In this document: piece by piece, positions 1-8,737 of the stretch
How the letters are laid out: every line of letters starts with the position of its first letter
Numbering within the stretch: the stretch's first letter is position 1
NCBI GenBank assembly: GCA_947503305.1
Contig: CANNDF010000001.1
Location: forward strand, 682,001 to 746,000
Length of the DNA: 64,000 nucleotides
Direction of reading: 5' to 3'
From: an uncultured Dokdonia sp.
GTDB lineage: Bacteria; Bacteroidota; Bacteroidia; Flavobacteriales; Flavobacteriaceae
Made by a program: the position numbers and the translations under genes
The notes under the pieces: generated by a model
What the model was told of the DNA's origin: nothing
Databases searched by the model: none
The model's input: the letters and a program-made list of their open reading frames with translations, nothing else

Positions 1-357
1 CGATTTGCTTTTAATAACAAGTTTGATAAGATAAGGGCAAGTCAAGGACATTCAATAAATATTGATTTAGGTTATTCAAATCAAAAACCACCCGAAATAC
101 TTTTTCACGGAACAAGTGAAAAATCAGTCCAATCAATTTTGGAAAAAGGACTTGAAAATAGGAACAGACAACATGTTCATTTGAGTAGTGATTTTGATAC
201 TGCAATCAAGGTTGGTCAACGTCACGGAAAGCCAATTGTGTTTATGGTTTTAGCGGAGAGAATGTACAATGACAATTTTCAATTCTACATTTCAGAAAAT
301 GAAGTTTGGCTGACTGATTATGTGCCGACAAAATATTTGAAAATAAAAGATGAATAA
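1..357 (+). CDS. kptA: RNA 2'-phosphotransferase, KptA/Tpt1 family (3' part, cut by window start)
   Basis: The reading frame is open from base 1, so the N-terminus lies outside the window. The family transfers the 2'-phosphate left at an RNA splice junction to NAD; in bacteria its physiological substrate is unclear. Visible signatures in order: IRASQGHSI near the left edge, PPEILFHGT (the NAD-site HGT), RQHVHLSSD, VGQRHGKPIV, then NEVWLTDYVP near the C-terminus. These are the conserved blocks of the KptA catalytic core, so the surviving part looks intact. A hairpin terminator follows. It stands alone beside other accessory genes, and I see no RNA-ligase partner in the window. Confidence 0.88.
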   Translation, partial: RFAFNNKFDKIRASQGHSINIDLGYSNQKPPEILFHGTSEKSVQSILEKGLENRNRQHVHLSSDFDTAIKVGQRHGKPIVFMVLAERMYNDNFQFYISENEVWLTDYVPTKYLKIKDE

Positions 358-389
358 AAAATAAAAGCAAATAAATAGTTTTATATGCT

Positions 390-430
390 AAAAAGCTAGG
401 GTGAACATTTTGAATTTATCCTAGCTTTTT
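390..430 (+). terminator. Rho-independent terminator after kptA
   Basis: An 11-bp inverted repeat, AAAAAGCTAGG and CCTAGCTTTTT, separated by a 19-base loop. It starts 32 bases after the kptA stop and is A-rich on the left and T-rich on the right, so it could work in both directions. Confidence 0.75.
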
Positions 431-454
431 AATTCAAAAGTTATTGATTATGAT

Positions 455-1210
455 ATGTTAAATAGAATAAAAACAGCGGTAATATCTGTATTAATCATCT
501 CATTAGGGTTGTTTTTATACTTTCTAAAAATTGAAAACAACTATACTCTCACTACGTATGAAAAAGAACTAATAAGCTATTTTAAAGAAATTGCCCTAAA
601 ATCAGAATATAATGATAACCCTCAAAACGTAATTAAGTGGGTTGAGCCAATGGTACTTTTTGTGAAAAAAGAAGAGGAATGTAAGCCACAAATGTTAGCA
701 ATCAAAAAAACTATTAATAAGATTAATCAACTGGCGACAGATGGATTTAACATAACACTGACCAACGATTTTTCGAAAAGCAATTCGGTGCTTTTTTTAT
801 GTGATAAAAATATGTTGGCTAAATTAGCACCATATTTTTATGAAATAGTAACTGATGGTATCGATTACGATATTTCAGGTTATGCGTATTCAGAATTTGT
901 TACGAAAACACATATCATAGATAAAGCTCTAATTTTTGTAAGTACGGAATATTCTCTGGATACCCAAGAATCCACAATCATAGAAGAAATAACACAAAGT
1001 TTAGGTTTGGCATTTGACTCAGAAAAATACGCCAATAGCATTTTTTATCAAAACAAATCAGAGCAAAAAGTTAGAGTAAAAGACTATTCAGAATTAGATG
1101 AAGATATTATTAGGTTATTGTATCATCCAAAAATGAAGCCAAGATTTAATTCTACAGAGTTGGAGAAAGTAATTACAGAAATTTTAAAATCGGAAAAAAC
1201 TAAATTTTAA
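455..1210 (+). CDS. DUF2927-like membrane-anchored protein
   Basis: 251 residues. Residues about 7-24 form one hydrophobic segment (signal anchor), so the rest is probably periplasmic. The C-terminal half carries EEITQSLGLAFDS, then NSIFYQN, then IIRLLYHPKMKP. This order resembles the DUF2927 family, whose members have a similar EExTQxLGLxxDS block and a late LLYxPxxxPGM block. No HExxH is present, so I do not claim protease activity. It is monocistronic after the kptA terminator. The assignment rests on remembered family motifs; the function is unknown. Confidence 0.6.
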   Translation: MLNRIKTAVISVLIISLGLFLYFLKIENNYTLTTYEKELISYFKEIALKSEYNDNPQNVIKWVEPMVLFVKKEEECKPQMLAIKKTINKINQLATDGFNITLTNDFSKSNSVLFLCDKNMLAKLAPYFYEIVTDGIDYDISGYAYSEFVTKTHIIDKALIFVSTEYSLDTQESTIIEEITQSLGLAFDSEKYANSIFYQNKSEQKVRVKDYSELDEDIIRLLYHPKMKPRFNSTELEKVITEILKSEKTKF

Positions 1211-1370
1211 AATTCATTTTCGAATCTTTTAATAGATTATTGTTGCTTTACAATTTTACGATTACGTCCTGAATTCGGTGATGTAGTAAACTGATGCTAT
1301 TGTTCATTGACATATCAAAAAAATGTAGTTGCTTTTCGCGAAAGCGTAAATAGAGAAATATGCGTTCCAG

Positions 1371-1660
1371 TACAAAGATCATCTGGGCAATGTACGTCTT
1401 ACCTATGCAGATAGTGATCTGAATAGTGCTATAAAAACTCCATGGCAGAGAGGTTTGCCTTTGGAGGAAAAGGATATGGAGAAGAATTAGGGTTGGATTG
1501 GTATGATATACAAGCACGTAATTATGATCCCGTAATTGGAAGATGGATGAGCCTTGATCCTCTTGCAGAAGCGATGCGTAGACACTCTCCGTATAACTAT
1601 GTGTTTAAGTCTTCCTTTTTTACAGATTTTATGGTCGCAGAGAGCTATAAAAACATATAA
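1371..1660 (+). pseudogene. Remnant of an Rhs-family protein (core 3' end)
   Basis: In one frame from 1371 the DNA reads YKDHLGNVRLTYADSDL, the classic Rhs repeat-associated core block. The next block, ARNYDPVIGRWMSLDPLAE followed by RRHSPYNYVF, is in another frame starting near 1442. A frameshift and deletion have therefore removed the segment normally between them. No upstream Rhs repeats and no toxin domain remain; the frame ends after about 18 unrelated residues. It is the scar of a large polymorphic-toxin gene. A degenerate copy of the GCTTTCGCGAAAGC palindrome lies about 30 bases upstream. Confidence 0.8.
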
Positions 1661-1754
1661 TTTATTTTGTTTATCATTTTTACATAATAGTTAAACATTT
1701 TGTATTTTTATAGAATAATTTTAAATGCAAGTCTCTAAAAATTAAATAAAAAAG

Positions 1755-1919
1755 ATGTTCAAATTATTTAAAAAGAAATCGGAGAAAGAAAAGCTAGAAA
1801 TTCAATATGCTAAACTTTTAAAAGAAGCGCATCAACTCTCTACTTCTAATAGAAAGTTAAGTGACCAAAAGACCTATGAGGCAGAAGAAATAATGAAGCA
1901 ATTAGAAAAATTGAGCTAA
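1755..1919 (+). CDS. Small Lacal_2735-family (DUF6435-like) protein
   Basis: 54 residues starting MFKLFKKKSEKEKL. It is charged and predicted helical, with the block KEAHQLSTSNRKLSD that I associate with the Flavobacteriia-specific Lacal_2735 family. It has no signal peptide or membrane segment. It ends one base before the start of the DUF2452 gene and begins the co-directional run that continues into the photolyase genes. The function is unknown. Confidence 0.75.
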   Translation: MFKLFKKKSEKEKLEIQYAKLLKEAHQLSTSNRKLSDQKTYEAEEIMKQLEKLS

Positions 1920-1920
1920 A

Positions 1921-2343
1921 ATGGGAGCTGATAAAAAGCCTGACAATGTTGTTTTTAATACCGAAAATCAAATCTATGATGCAGCATTAAAACCTTATGC
2001 CACAGATATAGGTGCTCCTGTAATCACTACAACAGATACCCTTGCTTGGAAAAATAGGAGTATCAATAAAATAAACCACAAGGTCAAAGCTAGGTATGAA
2101 GAACTAAAAATCGAGTATGAAAAAATGATAACCGAGTTTGAATACAACCAACTCATATTCAACGCTAAATTTTCATTCGAGCCTATCATTGGTAAAATAT
2201 ATCATCTGTACAAAAGAGAAAATGAAGAAGCCTTTCTTTCTATTATAGCTCCCGATCAATGCAATTTTAAATCTATGGGGAGTTTTTACCTTAATGCTGG
2301 ACAGATATGGCAAAAAGTAGAAGATACCAATGATCGAAAATAA
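1921..2343 (+). CDS. DUF2452 family protein
   Basis: 140 residues, cytosolic, no signal peptide. Family signatures seen are KPDNVVFNTEN near the N-terminus, YDAALKPYATDIGAP, and NAKFSFEPIIGKIYHLY in the middle. The family is common in Bacteroidota and has no known function. The gene begins one base after the preceding small gene and overlaps the next gene by 14 bases, which indicates translational coupling in one transcript leading into the photolyase cluster. Confidence 0.85.
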   Translation: MGADKKPDNVVFNTENQIYDAALKPYATDIGAPVITTTDTLAWKNRSINKINHKVKARYEELKIEYEKMITEFEYNQLIFNAKFSFEPIIGKIYHLYKRENEEAFLSIIAPDQCNFKSMGSFYLNAGQIWQKVEDTNDRK

Positions 2344-2617
2344 AACATTTACAGAAAGAGAACTAGACCGCATCATAGAGATGGCCTGGGAAGACCGTAC
2401 ACCTTTTGAAGCCATACTATTTCAGTTTGGATTGCCTGAAAAAGAAGTGATAAAATTAATGAGAGGTAATCTTAAAAGATCAAGTTTTAACCGTTGGCGA
2501 AAACGGGTGAATAGCGGAGTAAGCCAAAAACATCTAAAAAAGCGAAATCCAGAAATTAATCGCTTTAAATGCTCACGGCAAAAAGCTATTTCAGGAAATA
2601 AAATTAGTAAACGTTAA
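2330..2617 (+). CDS. DUF2805 / TIGR03643 family protein
   Basis: 95 residues. The N-terminal part, ELDRIIEMAWEDRTPFEAI, then FGLPEKEVIKLMR and SSFNRWRKRV, matches the TIGR03643 (DUF2805) signature; it looks like a small helix-turn-helix-type basic protein. The C-terminal 35 residues are very basic. It overlaps DUF2452 upstream and its stop shares a base with the next start (2617). Genes of this family are often found beside photolyase genes in Bacteroidota, as here. A DNA-binding role is inference only. Confidence 0.85.
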   Translation: MIENKTFTERELDRIIEMAWEDRTPFEAILFQFGLPEKEVIKLMRGNLKRSSFNRWRKRVNSGVSQKHLKKRNPEINRFKCSRQKAISGNKISKR

Positions 2618-3735
2618 TGAATGATTTGTTTAAAAATGACATCCCATTATTTCCAACTACCTATGACGAGATAACCCAGCGCATCCGTTCTGTAGACCCT
2701 GTAAAATATGGTAAAACCCGAAACTTTGTTAACGGAGCTGTTACGTATTTATCACCCTATATTTCAAGAGGAGTTATAACTACCCAGCATATTTTTTCTG
2801 AAGTAGTAAAGCGTGGTTACCAGCCTAGGCATATTGAAAAGTTCATACAAGAACTTGCTTGGAGGGACTATTGGCAGCAAATTTGGATAACCAAAGGCAA
2901 TGCCATTAATGATGATTTAAAACATAAACAAACTCCTATAGCCAATCTCTTAATTCCAAAAGCAATTGCAAACGCAACTACTGGAATTGAAGCCATAGAT
3001 ACCGCAATTGATTATTTCTACCAAACGGGCTATTTACACAATCACGTACGCATGTACATTGCTTCTATGGCTTGCAACATAGCGCAAAGCCACTGGAAAA
3101 TTCCTGCGCAATGGATGTATTATCATTTGTTAGATGCAGATTGGGCCAGTAATGCTCTCAGTTGGCAATGGGTGGCGGGAGCCAACAGCAACAAAAAGTA
3201 TTACGCCAATCAAGAAAACATTAACAAATACTGTCATACCCATCAAAAAAATACTTTTCTGGATGTTTCTTATGATGCATTTAATAAACTTCCAATTCCA
3301 AATGTATTGCAAGAAATTGCCTCATTACAATTAAAAACACCCTTACCAATAGCAACTTCAATTACAATAGATGAGTCTATACCTACACTACTTTACAATT
3401 TTTACAATCTAGACCCTCTTTGGAAAAAAGAGATGCCAGCCAATAGAATACTATTGCTAGAACCTTCTCATTTTAGAACGTATCCTATATCGCAAAAAAC
3501 GATTGATTTTATATGGGCACTTTCAGAAAATATTGAAGGTATTCAATACTATGTAGGAGAATTTGAAGAACTCATGCGTTCACATTCTTTTGGAGTTATT
3601 TATTATAAAGAACATCCACTTAACAAGCATTACAAGGGCATAGAAGAACCGAGGGATTGGATGTTTACCGTCACGGGTCATTACCCTTCTTTTTTTGCTT
3701 TTTGGAAAAAATGTAAAAAAGAACTCGCCTATTGA
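2617..3735 (+). CDS. Photolyase-type FAD-binding domain protein
   Basis: 372 residues. Residues about 25-210 are the helical FAD-binding domain of the photolyase/cryptochrome family: SPYISRG (46-52), [10 protein letters not shown] (81-90), YLHNHVRMY (139-147) and SWQWVAG (182-188). The usual N-terminal antenna-binding Rossmann domain is missing from the N-terminus. The C-terminal third (about 270-360, with [15 protein letters not shown]) resembles the 'deoxyribodipyrimidine photolyase-related' N-domain, so the order appears swapped. Its stop overlaps the start of the next photolyase (ATTGA). Lesion specificity cannot be read from the sequence. Confidence 0.82.
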   Translation: MNDLFKNDIPLFPTTYDEITQRIRSVDPVKYGKTRNFVNGAVTYLSPYISRGVITTQHIFSEVVKRGYQPRHIEKFIQELAWRDYWQQIWITKGNAINDDLKHKQTPIANLLIPKAIANATTGIEAIDTAIDYFYQTGYLHNHVRMYIASMACNIAQSHWKIPAQWMYYHLLDADWASNALSWQWVAGANSNKKYYANQENINKYCHTHQKNTFLDVSYDAFNKLPIPNVLQEIASLQLKTPLPIATSITIDESIPTLLYNFYNLDPLWKKEMPANRILLLEPSHFRTYPISQKTIDFIWALSENIEGIQYYVGEFEELMRSHSFGVIYYKEHPLNKHYKGIEEPRDWMFTVTGHYPSFFAFWKKCKKELAY

Positions 3736-5192
3736 AAAAACAAATTATAAATATTGTATGGCTTAAACGTGACCTTCGTTTACAGGACCACGAACCACTT
3801 TTTGAGGCAGAAAAAGCGGGCATTCCCTATTATATTATTTATGTGTTTGAACCTACATTATTACGTTATCCAGACACAAGTACAAGGCATTTACAATTTA
3901 TTTATCACTCCTTAAAAGCAATGAATGCTCAGCTAGACATTTTCCAGAGAAAAGTAGTTATTTTTTATGCAGAAGCTGTGGATGTATTTGCTTATCTCAA
4001 TGACTGCTTTACAGTAAAAAATCTGTTTAGCTTTCGCGAAAGCGGAATACAAACTACATGGCAACGTGATAAACAGGTATCCCTATTCTGTAAAACAAAT
4101 CATATCCTATGGCATGAATCTCAACGCGATGGGATTATACGAGGGATCAAAAATAGGGATACTTGGAATGCAGAATGGCATCGTACAATGCACCAGCCTT
4201 TGATACAAAATACCTATTCCCACGCTAAAATAGATGACTTAGAGCATCCGTTTAGTGTACCATTAAAGTTACTAAAACAACTACAGGTTTACCCCAAACA
4301 ATACCAACCCGCAGGAACACAAAATGCGTGGCGGTATTTAAAATCGTTTACCGAAAAAAGGGGGTTTAACTATCAACGACATATTTCAAAACCTACTGAA
4401 AGCAGAGTAGGATGTAGTAGATTATCGCCCTATATCGCTTGGGGAAATTTAAGTATTAAACAAGCATTCCAATACATAGGCACCCATGAAAATGGCACAC
4501 AACATAACCGTGCATTTTCAGCAATGCTCACCCGATTGCATTGGCATTGCCATTTTATACAAAAATTTGAAATGGAGTGTAGCTATGAAACACAATGCAT
4601 TAATAAAGGCTATGAACTACTACCACATCTCAAAAATGAAGATTTTATCAAGGCATGGAAAACAGGAATGACAGGATATCCTCTTATCGATGCCTGTATG
4701 CGAGCTGTTGAACAAACAGGGTGGATTAATTTTAGAATGCGAGCTATGGTAGTTTCGTTTTTAACACTTAATCTGGACCAAGACTGGAGAGATGGGGCAT
4801 ACCATTTGGCACGGCAATTTCTAGATTATGAACCAGGCATTCATTATCCTCAATTTCAAATGCAAGCAGGTACTACAGGTATTAATACAGTGCGCTTGTA
4901 TAACCCTGTAAAAAATTCTCAGGAACATGACCCTAAAGGAATTTTTATAAAAAAATGGATTCCTGAACTGGCAAATGTTCCCGAAGCCCATATCCACGAA
5001 CCGTGGAAAATGACAGTTATGGAACAAAGCTTTTGTAACGTGACTATAGGCATTGATTACCCATTGCCTATTGTGGATTTACAAGAAAGTGCACGAGTGG
5101 CAAGAGATAAAATATGGGGACATAAAAAACATCCATTGGTACAAAAGGAGAAAAAACGCTTATTACAAAAGCACGTAAATAAAAGAAGGTAA
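3732..5192 (+). CDS. Cryptochrome/deoxyribodipyrimidine photolyase family protein
   Basis: 486 residues; light-driven DNA repair or blue-light signalling is the family role. The start is TTG at 3732, overlapping the previous stop. N-terminal antenna domain: [18 protein letters not shown] domain: [15 protein letters not shown] (about 230-245), then [20 protein letters not shown] (about 315-335), then [19 protein letters not shown]. In classical CPD photolyases the segment after GW reads MHNR; here it is INFR, so the usual His-Asn pair is replaced. That suggests a divergent subgroup and makes the repaired lesion uncertain. A GCTTTCGCGAAAGC palindrome (4030-4043) is read here as SFRES. Confidence 0.85.
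   Translation: MKKQIINIVWLKRDLRLQDHEPLFEAEKAGIPYYIIYVFEPTLLRYPDTSTRHLQFIYHSLKAMNAQLDIFQRKVVIFYAEAVDVFAYLNDCFTVKNLFSFRESGIQTTWQRDKQVSLFCKTNHILWHESQRDGIIRGIKNRDTWNAEWHRTMHQPLIQNTYSHAKIDDLEHPFSVPLKLLKQLQVYPKQYQPAGTQNAWRYLKSFTEKRGFNYQRHISKPTESRVGCSRLSPYIAWGNLSIKQAFQYIGTHENGTQHNRAFSAMLTRLHWHCHFIQKFEMECSYETQCINKGYELLPHLKNEDFIKAWKTGMTGYPLIDACMRAVEQTGWINFRMRAMVVSFLTLNLDQDWRDGAYHLARQFLDYEPGIHYPQFQMQAGTTGINTVRLYNPVKNSQEHDPKGIFIKKWIPELANVPEAHIHEPWKMTVMEQSFCNVTIGIDYPLPIVDLQESARVARDKIWGHKKHPLVQKEKKRLLQKHVNKRR
4030..4043. repeat. GCTTTCGCGAAAGC palindrome, photolyase gene copy
   Basis: Perfect 14-bp palindrome in the frame reading SFRES. Other clear copies: 16104-16119, 24304-24317, 27256-27271, 35962-35981, 46431-46448, 52502-52525, 60089-60102; one-mismatch copies at 18674-18687, 40302-40315, 12196-12208 and 1331-1345. 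Confidence 0.9.
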
Positions 5193-5263
5193 TGCAATAC
5201 ACCAAACAAGATATCGCACAATACCCCTATGTAAAGGCTGATGAAGTCCCTGAATTTAAGTAA
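5192..5263 (+). CDS. Possible 23-residue peptide between photolyase and DUF2256 genes
   Basis: A short frame starting [15 protein letters not shown]. It overlaps the stop of the photolyase gene and shares one base with the start of the DUF2256 gene. The tight packing on both sides suggests translational coupling, or the remnant of a larger gene whose body was deleted. I do not recognise a family. Confidence 0.3.
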   Translation: MQYTKQDIAQYPYVKADEVPEFK

Positions 5264-5394
5264 TGAAAAAACAGCATTTACCTCATAAGATATGCTTGGT
5301 CTGCAAACGTCCCTTTTCTTGGAGAAAGAAATGGGAAAAGAACTGGGAACGTGTAAAATATTGTAGTGAACGTTGCAGAAGGAATAAAATATAA
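5263..5394 (+). CDS. DUF2256 family small Cys-rich protein
   Basis: 43 residues: [18 protein letters not shown] followed by KYCSERCRR. The two Cys pairs (CxxC and CxxxC) form a likely zinc ribbon, and the RxFxWRKKWxxxW core is the DUF2256 signature. The gene sits directly before the next photolyase (its stop abuts the ATG at 5395). DUF2256 genes are regularly found beside photolyase and cryptochrome genes; a role in that pathway is inferred only from context. Confidence 0.88.
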   Translation: MKKQHLPHKICLVCKRPFSWRKKWEKNWERVKYCSERCRRNKI

Positions 5395-6879
5395 ATGAAT
5401 CAGGCACACCTCATATTCCCCCATCAACTCTTTAAAGATACTCCGTTCTTTAAGGCGAATGCCCCTGTATATCTGGTTGAAGAATTTTTGTTTTTTAATC
5501 AATACCCTTTTCACAAACAAAAAATAGCTTTTCATAGAGCTACCATGAAAACCTATGAAGCCTATCTAAACACCAAATATGTAGAAGTACACTATATAGA
5601 AGCTATTGATACTATTTCAGATATCCGAAAACTTATCCCTCAGCTTAAGCAACAGGGAATTAAGCACATCAATTATATAGACCCTATTGACAACTGGTTG
5701 CAGAAACGTATTCAAAATTCTTGTGTAGAAAATGATATTACAACTACGGTTTTTGATTCGCCTTTATTTCTTAATACAAAAGAGGATTTGTCTGTATTTT
5801 TTAGAAGTAACAAAAAAAAATACCATCAAACTTCTTTTTATACGGAACAACGTAAACTGCAAAATATACTTATTGAATCTGATGGAAAACCCACAGGCGG
5901 AAAGTGGACTTTTGATACCGAAAACAGAAAGAAATACCCTGCAAAGAAAACACCTCCTTCTATTCAGTTTCCAGATGTTGACTCTTTTTATACTGAAGCA
6001 AAAAATTATATAGAGGCTCACTTTTCTAACCATTTGGGAAGCCTTACTCAACATTCTTTATACCCTACTAATTTTGAAGTTACCCAAACTTGGTTTCAAC
6101 AGTTTTTAGAGCAGCGTTTTATGGAATTTGGGGCGTATGAAGATGCGATTGTTTCAGAGCATTCCATACTTAATCATAGTTTATTAACTCCTATGTTGAA
6201 TGTAGGGTTAATTACGCCCCAAGAGATTGTAGAAAAAAGTTTAAAGTATGCACAAAAAAATGATATTCCCATTAATTCTACAGAAGGTTTTATACGACAA
6301 ATTATTGGTTGGCGAGAATTTATAAGAGGCATGTATGAAAGTAGAGGTAGTGACCAACGTATGCTTAACTATTGGAAGTTTACCAACAAAATTCCTCCTT
6401 CATTTTATGACGGTACTACGGGTATATATCCGATAGATCAAACCATCAAAAAAGTATTAAAAACTGGGTATTGTCATCACATAGAACGACTAATGGTATT
6501 GGGTAACTTTATGATGCTTTGCGAGTTCGATCCTAACGAAGTATATCGTTGGTTTATGGAACTGTTTATTGATGCCTATGATTGGGTTATGGTACCTAAT
6601 GTGTATGGAATGAGCCAGTTTGCTGATGGTGGTTTAATGGCAACAAAACCATACATAAGTGGTAGCAATTATTTAATGAAAATGAGTAATTATAAAAAGG
6701 GAGAATGGCAAGCTATATGGGACGGACTTTTTTGGCGATTTATGGATACCCACCGTTCCTTTTTTCTCCAAAACCCAAGATTGGGAATGCTTGTACGGAT
6801 GTTTGATAAAATGCCACAGGAAAAACGCCTAAAGCATATAAAAAGTGGAAATGATTACCTGGCAATTTTAAAAACATAG
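5395..6879 (+). CDS. PhrB/CryB-type photolyase-related protein lacking the Fe-S cysteines
   Basis: 494 residues. The N-terminal DPRP domain starts HLIFPHQLFKDTPFF. The FAD domain includes EGFIRQIIGWREFIRGMYE (about 301-319), YCHHIERLMVLGNFMML and NVYGMSQFADGGLMATKPY (about 403-421). This is the FeS-BCP (bacterial (6-4) photolyase) architecture. In the Fe-S members the segment after GGL...KPY carries CxxC plus a further Cys. Here the same segment reads MSNYKKGEWQAIWDGLFWRF with no cysteine, so a 4Fe-4S cluster cannot be bound in the usual way. It starts immediately after DUF2256 and ends two bases before the SDR gene. Confidence 0.85.
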   Translation: MNQAHLIFPHQLFKDTPFFKANAPVYLVEEFLFFNQYPFHKQKIAFHRATMKTYEAYLNTKYVEVHYIEAIDTISDIRKLIPQLKQQGIKHINYIDPIDNWLQKRIQNSCVENDITTTVFDSPLFLNTKEDLSVFFRSNKKKYHQTSFYTEQRKLQNILIESDGKPTGGKWTFDTENRKKYPAKKTPPSIQFPDVDSFYTEAKNYIEAHFSNHLGSLTQHSLYPTNFEVTQTWFQQFLEQRFMEFGAYEDAIVSEHSILNHSLLTPMLNVGLITPQEIVEKSLKYAQKNDIPINSTEGFIRQIIGWREFIRGMYESRGSDQRMLNYWKFTNKIPPSFYDGTTGIYPIDQTIKKVLKTGYCHHIERLMVLGNFMMLCEFDPNEVYRWFMELFIDAYDWVMVPNVYGMSQFADGGLMATKPYISGSNYLMKMSNYKKGEWQAIWDGLFWRFMDTHRSFFLQNPRLGMLVRMFDKMPQEKRLKHIKSGNDYLAILKT

Positions 6880-6881
6880 AA

Positions 6882-8309
6882 ATGGAGAAAAAAAAGAAAA
6901 TATTACTAACAGGAGCAACGGGATATATAGGCAAACGCTTGCTTCCTATCCTTATAGAAAATGGATACTATGTTATTTGTTGTGTAAGGGATTTAAATAG
7001 ATTTTCTCCTCCTAAAAATTTAGAAAAATACATTACTGTAATAAAAGTAGATTTATTAGATGCTAGCACTCTCAAAAACATTCCAAAAGATATAGATGCG
7101 GCTTATTATTTGGTACATTCTATGTCTAGTTCTGAAAGTTATGAAACTTTAGAATTAAAATGCGCAATTAATTTTAGAGAAGCACTTCAAAAAACAAACG
7201 TAAAACATCTTATTTATTTAAGCGGTATTATAAATGACAAAGAATTATCCAAGCATCTTTCTTCTAGAAAAAATGTTGAAAATGAGTTATCAAAAGGGAG
7301 CTATAATTGTACCACCCTAAGAGCTGGTATTATTATTGGCTCTGGTAGTGCATCATTTGAAATTATTAGAGATATCGTTGAAAAATTGCCTTTAATGATT
7401 ACTCCAAAATGGCTAAATACCAAATGCCAGCCTATAGGAATTATTGATGTTTTAGCCTTTTTATACAAATCTTTATTTTGTGAAGAAACATATAATCAAA
7501 GTTTTGACATAGGAGGCTCGGATATACTGACTTATAAAGAAATGTTGCTAGAGTTTGGACGAAAAAGAAATTTAAAACGCACCATAATCACTTTGCCTGT
7601 GATGACCCCAAAGTTATCCTCGTACTGGTTATATTTTGTTACTTCTACTTCATATAAACTGGCAACAGCGTTAGTAAGTAGTATGAAGGTTGAAGTAATA
7701 TGTAGAGATAATCGTTTAGCCAAAGCTTTAAATATCAAAACACTTTCATACAAAGAGTCTCTCGATAAGGCGTTTGTAAAAATAGAAAGTAATCAAATTG
7801 CATCTAGCTGGAAAGATGCCTTTATAAGTGGAGAAATGAATATAGAAATTTCCGATTTTATAGAAGTCCCAAGCTATGGTTGTTTTATTGACAAAAGGGT
7901 ACAAACTTATCAAAACAGGAAAGAGTGCATTTATAAAATATGGCGTATAGGTGGAGAAACTGGATGGTACTATGCTACCTGGTTATGGAAAATAAGAGGA
8001 TATATTGACAAGTTTTTTGGAGGTGTTGGACTGCGGAGAGGTCGTACGAATAAAAATTCACTGACAGCGGGAGATTCTGTAGATTTTTGGAGAGTATTAT
8101 ATGCCAATAAAAAAGAAGGAAGATTGTTATTACTAGCAGAAATGAAGCTTCCAGGTGAAGCTTGGTTAGAATTTAAGATTGAAAATGAACGATTGATACA
8201 AACTGCTACATTTAGACCTTTAGGCTTATCCGGGCGATTATATTGGTATGCTGTGCTACCATTTCACGGATTCATTTTTAAAGGAATGTTACGTAAATTA
8301 ACTCAATAA
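6882..8309 (+). CDS. SDR-family NAD(P)-binding protein with C-terminal DUF2867
   Basis: 475 residues. The N-terminal extended/atypical SDR fold has the dinucleotide motif TGATGYIGKR (about 9-18), then a YLVHSMSS block typical of the YbjT/NmrA-like group. From about residue 310 the C-terminal DUF2867 domain follows (RIGGETGWYYATWLW, FFGGVGLRRGR, and a late LGLSGRLYWYAVLPFHGFIF). It lies two bases behind the photolyase gene. SDR-DUF2867 proteins are recurrent photolyase neighbours; the substrate is unknown. No catalytic YxxxK is obvious, so it may act as a sensor or binding protein. Confidence 0.85.
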   Translation: MEKKKKILLTGATGYIGKRLLPILIENGYYVICCVRDLNRFSPPKNLEKYITVIKVDLLDASTLKNIPKDIDAAYYLVHSMSSSESYETLELKCAINFREALQKTNVKHLIYLSGIINDKELSKHLSSRKNVENELSKGSYNCTTLRAGIIIGSGSASFEIIRDIVEKLPLMITPKWLNTKCQPIGIIDVLAFLYKSLFCEETYNQSFDIGGSDILTYKEMLLEFGRKRNLKRTIITLPVMTPKLSSYWLYFVTSTSYKLATALVSSMKVEVICRDNRLAKALNIKTLSYKESLDKAFVKIESNQIASSWKDAFISGEMNIEISDFIEVPSYGCFIDKRVQTYQNRKECIYKIWRIGGETGWYYATWLWKIRGYIDKFFGGVGLRRGRTNKNSLTAGDSVDFWRVLYANKKEGRLLLLAEMKLPGEAWLEFKIENERLIQTATFRPLGLSGRLYWYAVLPFHGFIFKGMLRKLTQ

Positions 8310-8311
8310 TT

Positions 8312-8737
8312 ATGGTATTTAACACCACACATAAAAATGAAGATTACGATATAGAAAGTGCATCTATAGTAGGCAAACCATTTGGTTTGTTACAGCGTAT
8401 AAAACAAGGTGGTATAGGTTCTGGAAGATTCATGATTTGTAAAGTAAGCCCTAAATTGAATCTTGGTAAATTAAAATTTTCAGAAATCGATTATGGAAAT
8501 ATCGAATTGCGACCTAAAGGCATCATAGTACATTACACCAAAAAACTAGAACGTTTCTCTTGGATTATTCCCTACTATCGTCTGGCCTTCTACAATTCAC
8601 AATCTTTCAGTATTCATTCCAATGGAAACTTTATTCAGTTTTTGAAAAACAAAAACTATAAAGAGAACAAAAAGTTTATTGACAAGGTAGTACAGCTTAA
8701 AAATGATTTCTTAAATCTAGAATACTATGATTATTAA
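8312..8737 (+). CDS. Hypothetical protein at the end of the photolyase cluster
   Basis: 141 residues, no signal peptide or clear membrane segment. It has a mixed beta-rich composition with GLLQRIKQGGIGSGRFMICK near residue 30 and FSWIIPYYRLAFYNSQSFSI near 90. I do not recognise the family. It begins three bases after the SDR-DUF2867 stop, so it is probably the last gene of the same transcript; a hairpin terminator follows about 80 bases later. Confidence 0.7.
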   Translation: MVFNTTHKNEDYDIESASIVGKPFGLLQRIKQGGIGSGRFMICKVSPKLNLGKLKFSEIDYGNIELRPKGIIVHYTKKLERFSWIIPYYRLAFYNSQSFSIHSNGNFIQFLKNKNYKENKKFIDKVVQLKNDFLNLEYYDY

